Part shown: positions 40,567 to 51,683 of the stretch, piece after piece
Numbering within the stretch: position 1 is the first letter of the stretch
Layout: each line of letters opens with the position of its first letter
Program-made: the position numbers and the translations under genes
The notes under the pieces: generated by a model
What the model saw: only the letters and a program-made list of their open reading frames with translations
Told to the model about the DNA's origin: nothing
Database searches by the model: none
From: Yponomeuta sedellus
Taxonomy: Eukaryota > Arthropoda > Insecta > Lepidoptera > Yponomeutidae
Assembly: GCA_934045075.1 (NCBI GenBank)
Contig: OW203726.1
Location: forward strand, 10,585,527 to 10,649,526
Length of the DNA: 64,000 nucleotides
Direction of reading: 5' to 3'

Positions 40567-41236
40567 TATAATATAAGAAGATAAGAATATTCTTTATTGT
40601 ACACCAGAGCACATATTATAAAACATGTAATGATACAAAGTACAATTGGTGGCCTTATTGCTAAAAGCAATTTCTTCCAGACAATCTTACGACGGAAAGT
40701 TGCTGGAGGGAATAAGAGACGGGTAGTCGGTGCAAATATAAATATATTAATACACTACTTATATAAATAACAATAAATACGTTATAGTAACAATCTACAC
40801 GATGAGGAAATAAATACAATATTTTGTACCTATATTGAGACATACGGAAAAGACAAAATGAAAAGGACAATGCACGAATACTAAACTTGCAGGGACAGAT
40901 AAAATTCCTTAACCTTGCTTTTAAAGACACCTGAGGAAGGGGAGCGCCTTATTGATACCGGAAGATTATTCCACAGCCGAGTGGCCGTTACGGTAAACGA
41001 GTCGCTGAAGAACCTCGTCGAGTGAGTTGGAGTCTTCAGCGACATATTCAGGTCAGACCTTAATGCCCGGCTGTGGGAATCACCGATGAAGGTAAAGCGC
41101 TCTTTAAGATATGAAGGAGTGGCTGGATTGAACAGAATTGAGTAGAGAAGAGAGAGAATGTGAGCATTCCTACGAAAACGGATGGGAAGCCACTTGAGCT
41201 TAGCGTGGAATTCGGAGACGTGGTCATATTGGAAAG
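40567..41236 (-). pseudogene. CR1-type LINE, C-terminal ORF and full 3' UTR
   Basis: The minus strand from about 41236 to 40881 encodes a LINE polymerase C-terminus: HAKLKWLPIRFRRNAHIL, then LLYSILFNPATPSYLKERF, and finally ATRLWNNLPVSIR and FKSKVKEFYLSLQV with a stop. The LPVSIR...FK ending is typical of CR1-like ORF2 ends. About 310 bp of 3' UTR follow with the CR blocks 'ttgctaaaagcaatttcttc' and 'gtacaattggtggcctta' (plus strand), ending 'aagataagaatattcttta'. It is 5'-truncated, so there is no endonuclease or FADD box. Inserted inside RTE-1; short GGAAGA/GGAAAGA at the edges may be the duplication. Confidence 0.8.
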
Positions 41237-41395
41237 ACTGACGAAACAAATGAGTAAATGTGAGTGGAAGGGCCGGTAAGGTACGTCTCGGGCGGATATA
41301 CTTCGACCAAATAGAGGATGTATTAGCAAAGGGCAAGATAAAAAATATCCGAAACCGGTACCCTGCCTCCTCCTCTGGGATAAAATCGTGAGTTT
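41237..41395 (+). pseudogene. RTE-1 LINE 3' end, resumed after CR1-type LINE
   Basis: It continues with 'agactgacgaaacaaatgag', 'gggccggtaaggtacgtc', 'cttcgaccaaatagaggatg', a decayed terminus and 'gtgagtttatatg'. Part of the terminus is deleted. Confidence 0.75.
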
Positions 41396-41765
41396 ATATG
41401 ATTTAAAAAAATATTATGAATTCTCAAATTCCTTATTTTATATAAGCTACTTAAAGATTTTCAAATGACAAGTTGACTGCATTTTACTTTTGGCAGAGTG
41501 TCAGCTCACAAATCTAAACTCAGTGCAGATTTGAAATATAGTTATTCTGAACAGTGACTCGGCAGACGAAGAGAGTAACTTATTGGCTGTAGGGATTTTG
41601 AATGCGGGTGAGTTTAAAGTTAATTTGCGATGGAATAAGGAAACTGTAAACTTTGGCAACTTGTCGCACAGTAGCTGCCCAGTAGTAGCTCGCATAGCGC
41701 TATGACATGTTAAAAAAACCTAGAAAGTCAATTATATACTTTCATTTACGCACAATTCTGCTACT
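41396..41765. other. No gene recognised
   Basis: AT-rich spacer. Confidence 0.4.
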
Positions 41766-41880
41766 TGGTATCAAATTGCTCTTAGCAATAAGACCATCAG
41801 TTGTATAACATTACTTAGATTTAAAAAATCATGGTTGTCTTCTTTTTTCTGGTTGTGCAATAAAGTTTACTCTATATGTC
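41766..41880 (+). mobile_element. CR 3' UTR, decayed
   Basis: 'aattgctcttagcaataag', 'accatcagttgtataa', then 'gttgtgcaataaagtttact'. Confidence 0.55.
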
Positions 41881-42291
41881 TATCGATATACGATAAAAAG
41901 TGATGCATAGGCAACACAAAGAGATAATCAAGAATTTCATGTTACTTATTTAATAACGTCGTGTCAAGCGGAGCTAGGTGGGTCATGTCAGTCGAATTTA
42001 ACGGTGGAAACGTCGCAGTTTACACCCAATTTGTATGAAGCGTTTTTGTGCCAAGTTACTAGAATTTCTCATCACGGGTTATATTATGAAACACGTGAGT
42101 CACAGTCATAGTTCACAATCTTTTTCGCCATTAAACATCCCATAACATAGCATTTCAATTTTATTTTCGCACGTTCCTCACTCGTAAACTTTTTAGCTCA
42201 TGCTATTCAGACATTAAAGCTTGTAAATATCGTATGGAGAAGTCTGTATGCAGTCTTACATATGGATTTACAGCAATTCCTGATACAATCT
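41881..42291. other. No gene recognised
   Basis: AT-rich spacer. Confidence 0.4.
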
Positions 42292-42292
42292 A

Positions 42293-42465
42293 ATCATCAT
42301 CAACCCATTATGTCCCCACTGAGGGGCACTGGTTTCTCGGTTTCGGTTTCACGACGGGGGAGAAGTCCGGATTGGTGGAGGTTTTAGGCCATACTCCACC
42401 ACGGGGGCGAAGTCTGGATTGGTGGAGGGTATAGGCCATACTCCATCACGGAGGTCAAGGGTGGA
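42293..42465 (-). mobile_element. S5 SINE 3' end with internal tandem duplication
   Basis: It starts 'atcatcatcaacccattatg', then repeats the block 'ccatactccaccacgggggc'-'gaagtctggattggtggagg' in two to three partial copies of about 45-50 bp. The body and head are missing. Confidence 0.7.
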
Positions 42466-42852
42466 TACAACCTAATAAGAGTTTATTTTTGGAACAATGT
42501 TTGTCGAGTTTTCCCACAGATTTTTATTTTTCGTTTTTTGATGTAGGATTTTTTTCAATTTCACACCTTGCGCTTTACACCAATATCACAGCCTTCAGTA
42601 AATAGAATACCCATTCCATTTAACACATTTCAACCATTTTATTATCCATCAAACCCACTCCAAAGCCGAAAAACCGTAAACATTCATAGTTCTTATAAAT
42701 TATGAATGTTTTTTATTATTTTAATATATAAATTTGTATGAGCATCGCGAGTCATCAAGAAATACTTTTCACATGTTTAGTTTAAAAATTTGGAAAATAT
42801 AACAAACAAATTGAAACTTCGTCTGAATTTTTTTAAAAATAGATAAAAAGAT
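42466..42852. other. No gene recognised
   Basis: AT-rich spacer. Confidence 0.4.
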
Positions 42853-42962
42853 CCATAGAGAACACTTTGTTGCACATCTATAAAAAAGAATACAACCATG
42901 ATTTCTTATATCTAAGTAATGTCATACAATTGGCGGTCTTAGACCCTTTAGTAATAAATAAC
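42853..42962 (-). mobile_element. CR 3' end, decayed
   Basis: 'gaacactttgttgcacatct' through 'atacaattggcggtcttag' in reverse CR order. Confidence 0.5.
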
Positions 42963-44286
42963 GCATTTAAAAATAACCCTGTCTGGTTGATTTGTTTCAG
43001 CTTTCTCTACCCACATTGACACGTACACCCGTCTTGTGATTTGTGATATCGTGGGATTTATCCCTGGAACCTATTTGTCTTTTGTCACTCAAGACATTGA
43101 CCTGCACAGAAAGGTTAGATAGGACATGAAAAAGGGTCTCTACCAAATGTAATTAAATTAGAAAGACTGTATTATGTAGATACACCCGGTTTGTAGTGAT
43201 GTTTTTTGTTTAGGTATGTGTGTGTTTTGCATTTGTAGATACGGCGTTCATTAGGCGTATTTAACAAGCTTACATTTTGACAATTATAATTTTAAAAAAG
43301 TTGCATCTTTCAAAATATTGGTTTTTATTAACTTAATTCCAGGTTACGTACTGGAACCCTTGTCGTAAGAGTCCAACCAGGTTTCGCTCTGATTCGCACA
43401 GTAATTACAACGAGTACCTAGTGCTTATGAAAGATTGAATACTGGCTATTATAAAAATACCAACCAAGTTTGTACAAAGGGCGCCGTCATGCATTAATAA
43501 ACACTTCAGCTATGTATGTAATTTTTCGTTGATTCTGGTGTGTACTCTATCCATTCAATTAACTGGATACTAAAACAGTGTGAAAGACACTATGGGACGT
43601 TAGTGAGTAGTAGATGAGTAGTTGGAAGCCACTATAGGCTCTTTACTTGTAAGGCTATTTATTATCTATTGTAAGTATGTTTGCTTAACTCTTGGCATTA
43701 TCTCATGTTTGCGTGGGTTTAGCTGAGATGCTTCACTGTTGGTAAGCTTCGATTAAGTTTTCCCAAAGTACGTTGGTCATTTGGTTACTTACCTGTTCTT
43801 AATCTCGTCGGTCAATGCTACTACTACTGCTATACTACTGAACATCGCAATGCCGTATTTTACGTTAATTGTGTGTAATGAAATGGGTTTTAAGACATCT
43901 ATACATTTTTACGCTTAGTAGACTTTTATTATACTTATTTTCTTACAATTTATGTACTTGATGTTGTTTTTACCGTTCCGAAATGAAATTTTTAAAAGCC
44001 CTTAATCATTTTGATCGTGTTTTAACAACACTCAAACAGGAGAGGCTTGTACGAAACATGTGTGAGTAGAGTGCCAATGAAAAAAACCAAACACGGTCGA
44101 CATCAAATAAATTTATCTGTTCAAAATTGAGAGGAGTGAAACATGTTAGGCGATTCATTTTTCAAATTGAAATAAAATTTTATTTCGACGATTCGACGAG
44201 ACAAGAAAAGAGACTAAAGCATTTATTAAGCCAGATTTGGCTACAGACTAAAATAAATACCTAAGATATATAGAATATTATTTGGG
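42963..44286. other. No gene or repeat recognised in 1.3 kb
   Basis: Mixed AT-rich sequence with no frame resembling a protein. Confidence 0.45.
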
Positions 44287-44405
44287 ATGACGATCTGCGA
44301 AAAACTGCCGGCAGATACTGGATGCGGCAAGCTGAAGACAGGGTGCTATGGCGCTCACTAGTTAGGGATATGTCCAGCAGTGGAATAACATAGCCTGAAG
44401 AAGAA
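44287..44405 (+). pseudogene. RTE-2 LINE C-terminus
   Basis: It translates WDDDLRKTAGRYWMRQAEDR then VLWRSL. After a 1-bp change the nucleotides still read 'atgtccagcagtggaataac' and 'atagcctgaagaagaa', the RTE-2 3' end. Confidence 0.8.
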
Positions 44406-44525
44406 TAAAAAGACGTAAATAAAAAACGATTTGCGTAATGTTGTTGCAAAATCCTGATCAAATACGTTAAAATGAACTTTCCGTTAGAAATTGTCCTGTT
44501 TGTACCTTCGTAAATACTTAGTATT

Positions 44526-44572
44526 TGTAGTTTTCCGGTGCACAATGAAAAATATTCTTATCTTAAAATTAA
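44526..44572 (+). mobile_element. CR 3' tail scrap
   Basis: 'ccggtgcacaatgaaaaata' and 'ttcttatctt' match the CR tail. Confidence 0.35.
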
Positions 44573-44611
44573 ATTAAATAACTTTATTATAAAACAGTGT
44601 TATTAAAAACT

Positions 44612-44832
44612 TTTTTTCCTAAGTTATGTACATTTGTGAAATTATAGTAGTAATACCACTCGCTAACTGTGAAGGAAAACATCGTGAGGAAACCTGAGTG
44701 TCTGAGGTGTTTTAATACTTCAGCGCTTGAAATTGCCAATCCGCGGTGGGCACGCGTGGTAATTAAGCTCATACTCTCGCTGAGAGAAGGCGTGTGCCTT
44801 GCAGTGAGACGTTAATAGGCTAAATAAAAAAA
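44612..44832 (+). mobile_element. SINE T4a, head missing
   Basis: It contains the T4 core ('ataccactcgctaactgtga', 'aacatcgtgaggaaacc') and a complete T4a 3' half up to 'agtgagacgttaataggct'. It is the best T4a body in the window. Confidence 0.8.
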
Positions 44833-44898
44833 TAAAACAGGATACAAAGATGTTTACTGGCTCCCAAACTAGGATTCCTTACTAGTTCCTTACTTACT

Positions 44899-45165
44899 GG
44901 CGGCCTCGGTGGCGCAGCGGTTTGCTACGCCTGACTGTAAAACCGAAGGTCTCGGGTTCGATCCCCGGCCGGGTCAAGCTAGGAAACGAACTTTTCTAGT
45001 TTGTCTCGGGTCTTGAATGTTATCCACTTATTTATTGTATTAAATCTATCGTCGAGTTAGCACCTATAACACAAGTCATTTAGTTGTACTTAGTACAGGG
45101 CTAACGAGATCTGTGTAATGTGTTCATGAATATTTATTTATTTAGTTATTTTATTTTAATTTTAC
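44899..45165 (+). mobile_element. tRNA-headed SINE T5
   Basis: The head reads 'ggcctcggtggcgcagcgg', with B box 'gggttcgatcc' and 'ccccggccgggtc'. An unrelated body follows with 'cgagttagcacctataac' and 'agtacagggctaacgagatc', and it ends in ATTT-type repeats. It is the only copy of this family found here. Confidence 0.7.
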
Positions 45166-47275
45166 TAATTGTTTACTACTCTATTCCACTATGTGTAGAC
45201 ATATTCGTGAGCAATTAGTACAGCCTAACCGTCTATCAGAACAATAGCCGCGGTAACCACGCACCGCTCTGCTTGGCTACTGATGGTTCTAATAGATTCT
45301 ATTTTATGTCGGTACATTTGGAAAGTACCCCATAACTAAAAAAATACGTAGACGATAGCTATTTTTAAGTAACTTTTATTTTGCTAGGAATATCAAATCA
45401 CATAAAATTCACAATGTACTTTTCTATTTTGATTATAACAATGCTATTTATTCACATTTTTTTTCTAAGACAATTGAGACCGTGGAGTGAGGGAAAGAGA
45501 AGAGAGAAAGAGAGCGAAAGAGAAAGAGTATAGTAAAGTTAAATCATGATTTATTGTCTGGTACTGAACCTTTTTTATTTGACTTACACCGCTTAGTGTT
45601 TAATTTATCAACCTTGTTGATACGGGACTCTTTAACGAGTAAAAAAAATCTGGAGAACTTAATAAAACTGTCAATGATTTTAAAAACCTCGCAGGTGTGG
45701 AATAGTGTAGAGTGTTGATAATTGAAGACATAAAATGTAATAATGGGACCATAAAATATAACAATGATGAAAAATATGGAACCCAAAATTTTGGCATTTT
45801 AAATCCACCAACGTGTTATTTTAAGTTCAGGGAGGCGCCCATATTTTCGTTACTTGCCTAAAAGGTGACTCTAGTGTCTATTCAAGTACCGTAACATCCA
45901 TTCGCATAAAATTCAATATGTTTGGTGGAAAATGCCAAATTCAGCATTTGAATTGATCGTTCAGCAAATCGTAAATTATATGTGTATCGGATATTTATGT
46001 CCAAAGGTCCAATTATTTTTTGCATTTTAGGAACATTTTTAGAATGGAACTATACGAGGGAAATCAAAGGCTTCTAGAATCGTATACCAAATATGAATTC
46101 CCTTGCTTTACTTGGATTTTGTAAGGGACGTCAGTTTATTAACACCAGGTATATCACTACAACACCTAGGTGGTACTCTTAACTACATAATTTAGGCCTT
46201 TTCATCAGTACTAGATTATACAGCGTCTAAAGTCCTAGCTAGAAGAATATCTAACATCGTTTAGGAAAAAAGTACGCCACCGCGATCCAGACTCAACCTT
46301 GAACTACTGTACTAATGTTAGTGAAAAAATTATTCCGCCTTTTCAACCCCCTTACTAACTTATTTTTAAAAATTTTATGCACTTCTAAACGTATTTTTAT
46401 TTATTTTATATAAATAATTACGTGTTGATAACAATTTGAATGTATCGATTGAAATCGATACCTACATACATTACATCAAATTACCTCAAAAATTTGGGTT
46501 TAAATGCCTTCAACGTCATTATTTAAGTACCTCCAACATCATTGTTTATCAAAGCGCTCTTACAATATCATGTTACTCCGTCAGAAGAAAAAGGAAATGT
46601 ATTCAGAAAAAAAAGCAAATTCCTTTAGCTGAATACACCTACTTTTATAAATGACGACTACTTGCTTACATAATGATGTGCCTATCTTGAGTACGGACCC
46701 AGAGCACTTAACACTGTCTCCAGAGACGATTTATTTCTTCCAGTAAGTTTTGAGAGAACAAATTACTTGGAAAGTTATGTTTTTTGTGTCCTGACTTGGA
46801 CGTTTAAAATCGTTATTTTCAAGGCTTCTTTTGAATAATGATTCAAATGCTTGATTGTATGTAGATAACAAGTTTTCTTAATGACGTTAACGAGCGTTGT
46901 TTACGTATAAATTTACCTGACTCTAACATCTTAAATTCAATGTACACAATGTACAACACTTAGACAATATTGCATAAATTTAGATATTTTGTACAAACCC
47001 AGCGATCTGTCTATTTTCTCTCTTAAAATTAAAAATTATATAAACATCAAAAAATTATAACGTCCTTATTATTGTCCTTGAAAATAACGATTGAAGACCA
47101 TTCAGCCAGAACTGTAAGAAATAGGAAATCCCTACGTTTTAATTATGGGTACAGCTTCTCACGATTTCACTGTTTTTTTATGTTAGTAATATTACTTCAT
47201 CAGCGTGGCTATATATCCAACTAAAAGGCATATGCCTTCTCTCGCAGATAGAGTACCACGCATGCTCCGCGCGAA
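45166..47275. other. No gene recognised in 2.1 kb; a short GA-rich tract at 45488-45530
   Basis: AT-rich with only short frames. The GA-rich tract is imperfect. Confidence 0.45.
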
Positions 47276-47488
47276 TTGTGTTGAGGTATGAGAACAACGA
47301 GGCAGTCAAAGGGTGCCTGACTTTGTCTTGGGTTCGATTCCCACTGGGAGCCGACGTACATTTGTACAAGTGATCCCACTCTGGGTACGTTTTCATGTTT
47401 GTGACGTCCTTGCCCGGTTACCATAGTACAGGTTATCCTATGTTGGGACCAGGTCAAGTGATTGTGTTGTGCGGAATTTATTATTATT
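47276..47488 (+). mobile_element. tRNA-headed SINE T3
   Basis: The head ends with 'gggttcgattcccactggga'. Then come 'gtacatttgtacaag', 'tcatgtttgtgacgtccttg', the core 'agtacaggttatcctatg', 'ggaccaggtcaagtgattg' and an (ATT)n tail. Confidence 0.8.
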
Positions 47489-47590
47489 ACCGGGACTTGA
47501 AACCTCTGGCTAACCGTACCAGCGCTCTCGCAACTGAGCTAATGGGAAAACGCCGGCATCAGCGAAATTTCAAACCTCTTTACTAATATT
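47489..47590 (-). mobile_element. T1 SINE fragment (leader and head)
   Basis: In reverse it contains the tRNA-like head from the T-arm ('aaacctctggctaaccgtac', 'cagcgctctcgcaactgag') and the upstream leader ('gccggcatcagcgaaattt'). Body and tail are absent. It abuts the T3 tail. Confidence 0.7.
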
Positions 47591-48716
47591 ATATTATTAT
47601 TAGTAAAGATGTTTGAAATTTAATATTCTCTGTATTATTTACAGAACATCCTTTGTTTGTGCAATTCACTGGGATAACAATGAATTGCATAAAACTGAAC
47701 AAAGAACGAATATCAATGTTCAATAAAATTTATTTAATATTTTTAATGCCGAGCTGCATTAAACGGAGCCAAAAGTGGAAGCATCGTATGAATTACTAGG
47801 TAACGCAATGAATTCAAATGTACCCATTGAAAATTTATTGATATGTGCATTTTTTTACAACACTGGAGTGAAAAAAATGCAAAGAGTGCACGAAAATGCA
47901 ATTTGAAGATAATGCTATTAAAATTGAGTTCACCTTTGTCCTTTTATATTTTAATAAGTGCAGTAAAGAATTTCAATGATAATGAGAAGAAAGGTGTGGG
48001 TATCCCATTGCAGCAGGACATCCATATTATGAAGGCTATATAAAAATTAAGGATAGGGGATTGTAGCTAGCTGACTCCACAAACGTCATATCAGATATTT
48101 GTCTATCTGTATGTTTCATGTAAATTCGTTGAGCTGTTAGTGCGTGCTTGAATTATTGCGTGACTATAATTGGGCGAAGATATTTGGTACCAGGACAGCA
48201 CAATAAATAAATATCTTAGGATTAGCCTGAAAAAAAGTCGGTAACAACAAAATATTATACCACGGGAACGCCTTACTGGTGAAGAATCATATGCGGTATG
48301 CAAGTTTCATGACACTCAGTTCAGCCGTTATTGCGATTAACAAACACACTGCTTTTGAAACTAATAGCGTAGATTATCTTCTTCCTGTGCCTCTCCTACT
48401 AATGTCGGCTGGCCGTTAGCTCCGCATATTCTTCGTTGTTTATTGCCAAGCGAAAAGGTCTTCGACGCTGGTTACATCCATCCATTCGCTGATGTTTCTG
48501 AGCCACGACTTTCTTCTTCTCTCAACACTCATGCTACCTCAATTTAAACTTGAAGAAGTCGGTACCTATCGTGTCGCAACACATGTCGGAGCGTGGATTG
48601 TAAATGTGGTAAATGTATCACTCTCCAAAGATACAGTAACTTTCAATATCTACTCATAAAATAATTATCGATTTGTTCGCGATGTTGGTTGCAATGTTAG
48701 AGCAAAATATATTTCT
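47591..48716. other. No gene recognised
   Basis: AT-rich, frames short and unplaced. Confidence 0.45.
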
Positions 48717-48725
48717 TTGTGTTTT

Positions 48726-49244
48726 TAGGGTTCCGTACCTCAAAAGGAAAAAACGGAACCCTTATAGGATCACTTTGTTGTCCGTCTGTCCGTCCGTCCG
48801 TCTGTCAAGACCCTTTTTCTCAGGAACGCGTGGAGTTATGAAGCTGAAATTTATATCAATTACTCAGGTCTACTGTCCCTTGAAGCTGTGAAAAAATCAA
48901 ACTTCTAAGCCAACGCAATCAAAAGATACAGCCGTTTATGCCGCAAATTTTCGACACTTGCAAGGGAATCAAAACCTACAGGGTGCTTCCCGTGAACTCA
49001 GAATCTTGAAATTTGGTACGAAGCAACGTCTTATAGCATAGATAAAGGAAAAATTACGAAAACCATAAATTTTTAGTTACATCACATAATATATTTTTTT
49101 TAAATAATTTTAAACTTACTACCCATTTCCTCATAAACGCGTAGAGGTATTAAATTGAAATTCATACCAAATACTCAGGTCTATAATACAGGTTTGTACG
49201 GAACCCTCGGTGCGCGAGTCTGACTCGCACTTGGCCGGTTTTTT
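48726..49244 (+). repeat. Dispersed repeat I, 'gttccgtacc...cttggccggtttttt' type
   Basis: It starts GGGTTCCGTAC (48728-48738), repeats the inverse 'acggaaccc' at 48753, has a (GTCC/GTCT)n patch at 48779-48806, and closes with GTACGGAACCC (49196-49206) and 'gactcgcacttggccggttt'. I recall this as a widespread lepidopteran repeat; its class is not established by the sequence. A scrap of its 3' end is at 61.47 kb. Confidence 0.65.
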
Positions 49245-49328
49245 ATTAATATATCTGTTGTAAGACCATGGAAAAAAAGCTCTCGGCGACTTGGTTGTTA
49301 AAAATTACTGTCTTACTAAATATCTTAA

Positions 49329-49671
49329 GGCGCTTTGGGGTGCTAACTAGCGCCACCAACGGAATAAAAATCATAAATGGTTTAAAATTTATGTTTTTTT
49401 CAAAAAGTAAACCAAAAATATTTATATCTGTGATAACTATTTTCAGAATATACAGCCCAAAACGTAGCAACAACATCCACTAAAAACTTTTACCGAAAAT
49501 CGTCCTAAAATAGTCCTAGGTTGTTGATCCTAAGTTCTAGACTGTAGGAAATAGAAATAGTTGTCATAATGTTAAATTGCGTTTACTTTTTGAAAAAAAA
49601 ACGTATTATAAAACAAGTTACACGTATGATTTTTATTCAATTGGTGGCGCTAGTTAGCACCCCAATGCCTT
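49329..49671. mobile_element. TIR element J, 343 bp, TTAA target
   Basis: TTAA stands on both sides (49325-49328 and 49672-49675). Ends share 'ggggtgctaactagcgccac' with the complement on the right. The pairing extends inwards ('gtttttttcaaaaagtaaa' against 'gtttactttttgaaaaaaa'). It is foldback-like. TTAA suggests piggyBac-type transposition. Confidence 0.7.
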
Positions 49672-49675
49672 TTAA

Positions 49676-50439
49676 TCCAAAAATGTCAAGTATGTACAGA
49701 CACACCGACCTATTTGAATATTCGATGCTCGTTTTCTGCAAGTCTACGGTCTGCAAACTCCATTTGGACGGCATCAACATTTTATCTTTCGCGAAACTTC
49801 TGATAACCGCGATTTATTGCCAACCTTAGGAGATGAAAGTAATCTTTCGTTTGGGAAATGATAAAAACTGATGGTTTCTTTATTGCGTTGTAAAAATTAC
49901 GCCCCGAATCAGTCCGTTTCGCTTGGTAAAAATTTAACTGAGAATTTACTGCGCTCTCGTCGTTTTTACGCCGAAAGTAACTTTACTCGATTGGGGAAAT
50001 ATAAAAATACTTTGACACACATTATACGCCTTTTATTATGGTCCCGCAGGCCTCCCGAGGGTGAAACCCGCGAACGCGGGCTCTTGTTCAACTGTCTGTC
50101 GGCTTAGTTCGTGACAAGTTAAAAGGGAACGAAGCGGTGGTGTTATCAAGTTCGTTTATCTCCATGTAGTAGTTACGTACTTTGTTAAGAAATAACATAG
50201 AGATTCTAGCGAACTATTATTGCTTTCGTTGCTCTTCTTTGTAACGATAAATTAAAGACCGAATTGAGCTTAAACCTTTATTGTCCGTTTCGTATGAAAC
50301 GGGTAACGTAGTATTTCTACAAACTCAATAAAAAAACGACCAAGCGCGAGCGTTCAACTAAGTTCATTAATCAAGAAACTTTTACGATGAGTTTTTGCCG
50401 CTATCAGTAAGGCGGTTCTTTTTTTGTATAATTTATCGA
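49676..50439. other. No gene recognised
   Basis: A 78-codon plus frame at 49871-50107 has no recognised family. Confidence 0.4.
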
Positions 50440-50538
50440 TATCGATATCAACCCTTGTATGTCCCCACTGCTGGGGCACGGGTCTCTTCATGCATCGCAG
50501 ATAGGTTAAGCCGTAGTCCACCACGGGGGCCAAGCCAA
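50440..50538 (-). mobile_element. S5 SINE 3' end
   Basis: It runs from 'atatcaacccttgtatgtcc' to 'ccaccacgggggccaagcc' and stops; it is 5'-truncated. (TATCGA)n precedes it, as at other S5 3' ends. Confidence 0.75.
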
Positions 50539-51315
50539 TTTATATACCGTAGTGTTATTACAAACTTAATCATAAGATAAATAGTTATGTTCCCGGGATC
50601 GGCTGTGTCATCAGGCGATACTCATCTATCAAGGGTATAATAACAATCCATTACCCGGGATTAGGACGTCGCGACTCTGATTCGATCTAATCACATGCCT
50701 AGTTAATTGAAAGAGTAGTCCTCTGGCGTAGCGGCGAAGGGTCACCGCGAAATCAGTTCTGCCAGATAATGTAATTTTTGGTAGCAATAACTTAGTTCCA
50801 GATATTGATTTCATCATTCGCATGCTATCTTCTGACTTATCTACGTACTACCTATATTTAGCCTTTGTTCTTGCTTTGCCTCGGTTAAAGGAGGCCACGA
50901 TTTGCTCAAAAAGTTTTTCCCCTGTCAAAGAATATTAGCAACAGTGATGTATAGGGCGAGGCCCATATGTTTTGTGTTCTAACAAGTAGGTGCTTCGGTA
51001 TTCTGGCTGGGGTCAGAGTTGGAAACTTGGACTTGTTACGCGGATAACACTTTTCATCGTGGGAAGCGAGCCAAATGAGAGAGAACTTAGTGATTTATTT
51101 AGCGCAGGGCGGAAAAACAGATCACATCGATGCGGCAGATTTTGTTAGGAGCAATTTTGTTTTATCGACCTTGAAGAACTGCCATTAACGGCGGGCTAAT
51201 CTACAATTTGATGGCTTTGCTGGCGTAGCATTAGCCCGGCTCTTTGGAATGAACATAATGTTGTCGGTTACAATTTTGATTTAGATGGCATAGTGCTTGG
51301 TCAACGGCATCTGTA
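50539..51315. other. No gene recognised
   Basis: Mixed composition, no credible frame. Confidence 0.45.
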
Positions 51316-51683
51316 CTGTTATCAACCCTTATATGTCCCCACTGCTGGGGCACGGGTCTCTTCCTGCATCGCAGGAAGGTTAGGCCATACTCCACCACGG
51401 GGGCCAAGTCCGGGTTGGTGAAAGATTGTAAGACAGTGGCGGGCCTTACTGTCAGAAGTTATTAAGCTGCCCATAAGGCCTCTGACATGGCTTGACGACT
51501 GCCATTATATGACAGCCGGCACCAACGGCTTAACATGCCTTGCGAAGCACGGAAGCGCTCGGAAAAATGCCACTAGCGGTAGTGACGGGACGCTCATCGA
51601 TCCTGTACCTGACCGCGCCTGTTGTTGCTTAACAAAGTGATTGATTCCAATCACTCGGTTCGCCTAGGCCACGAGCGCTTCAG
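51316..51683 (-). mobile_element. Full-length S5 SINE
   Basis: All S5 blocks are present in reverse, ending in the 5S-like head: 'ggacgctcatcgatcctg' (C-box region) and 'gaccgcgcctgttgttgc', then 'gattgattccaatcactc' and 'cctaggccacgagcgctt'. The 368-bp span equals that of the 13.7-kb copy. Confidence 0.85.
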
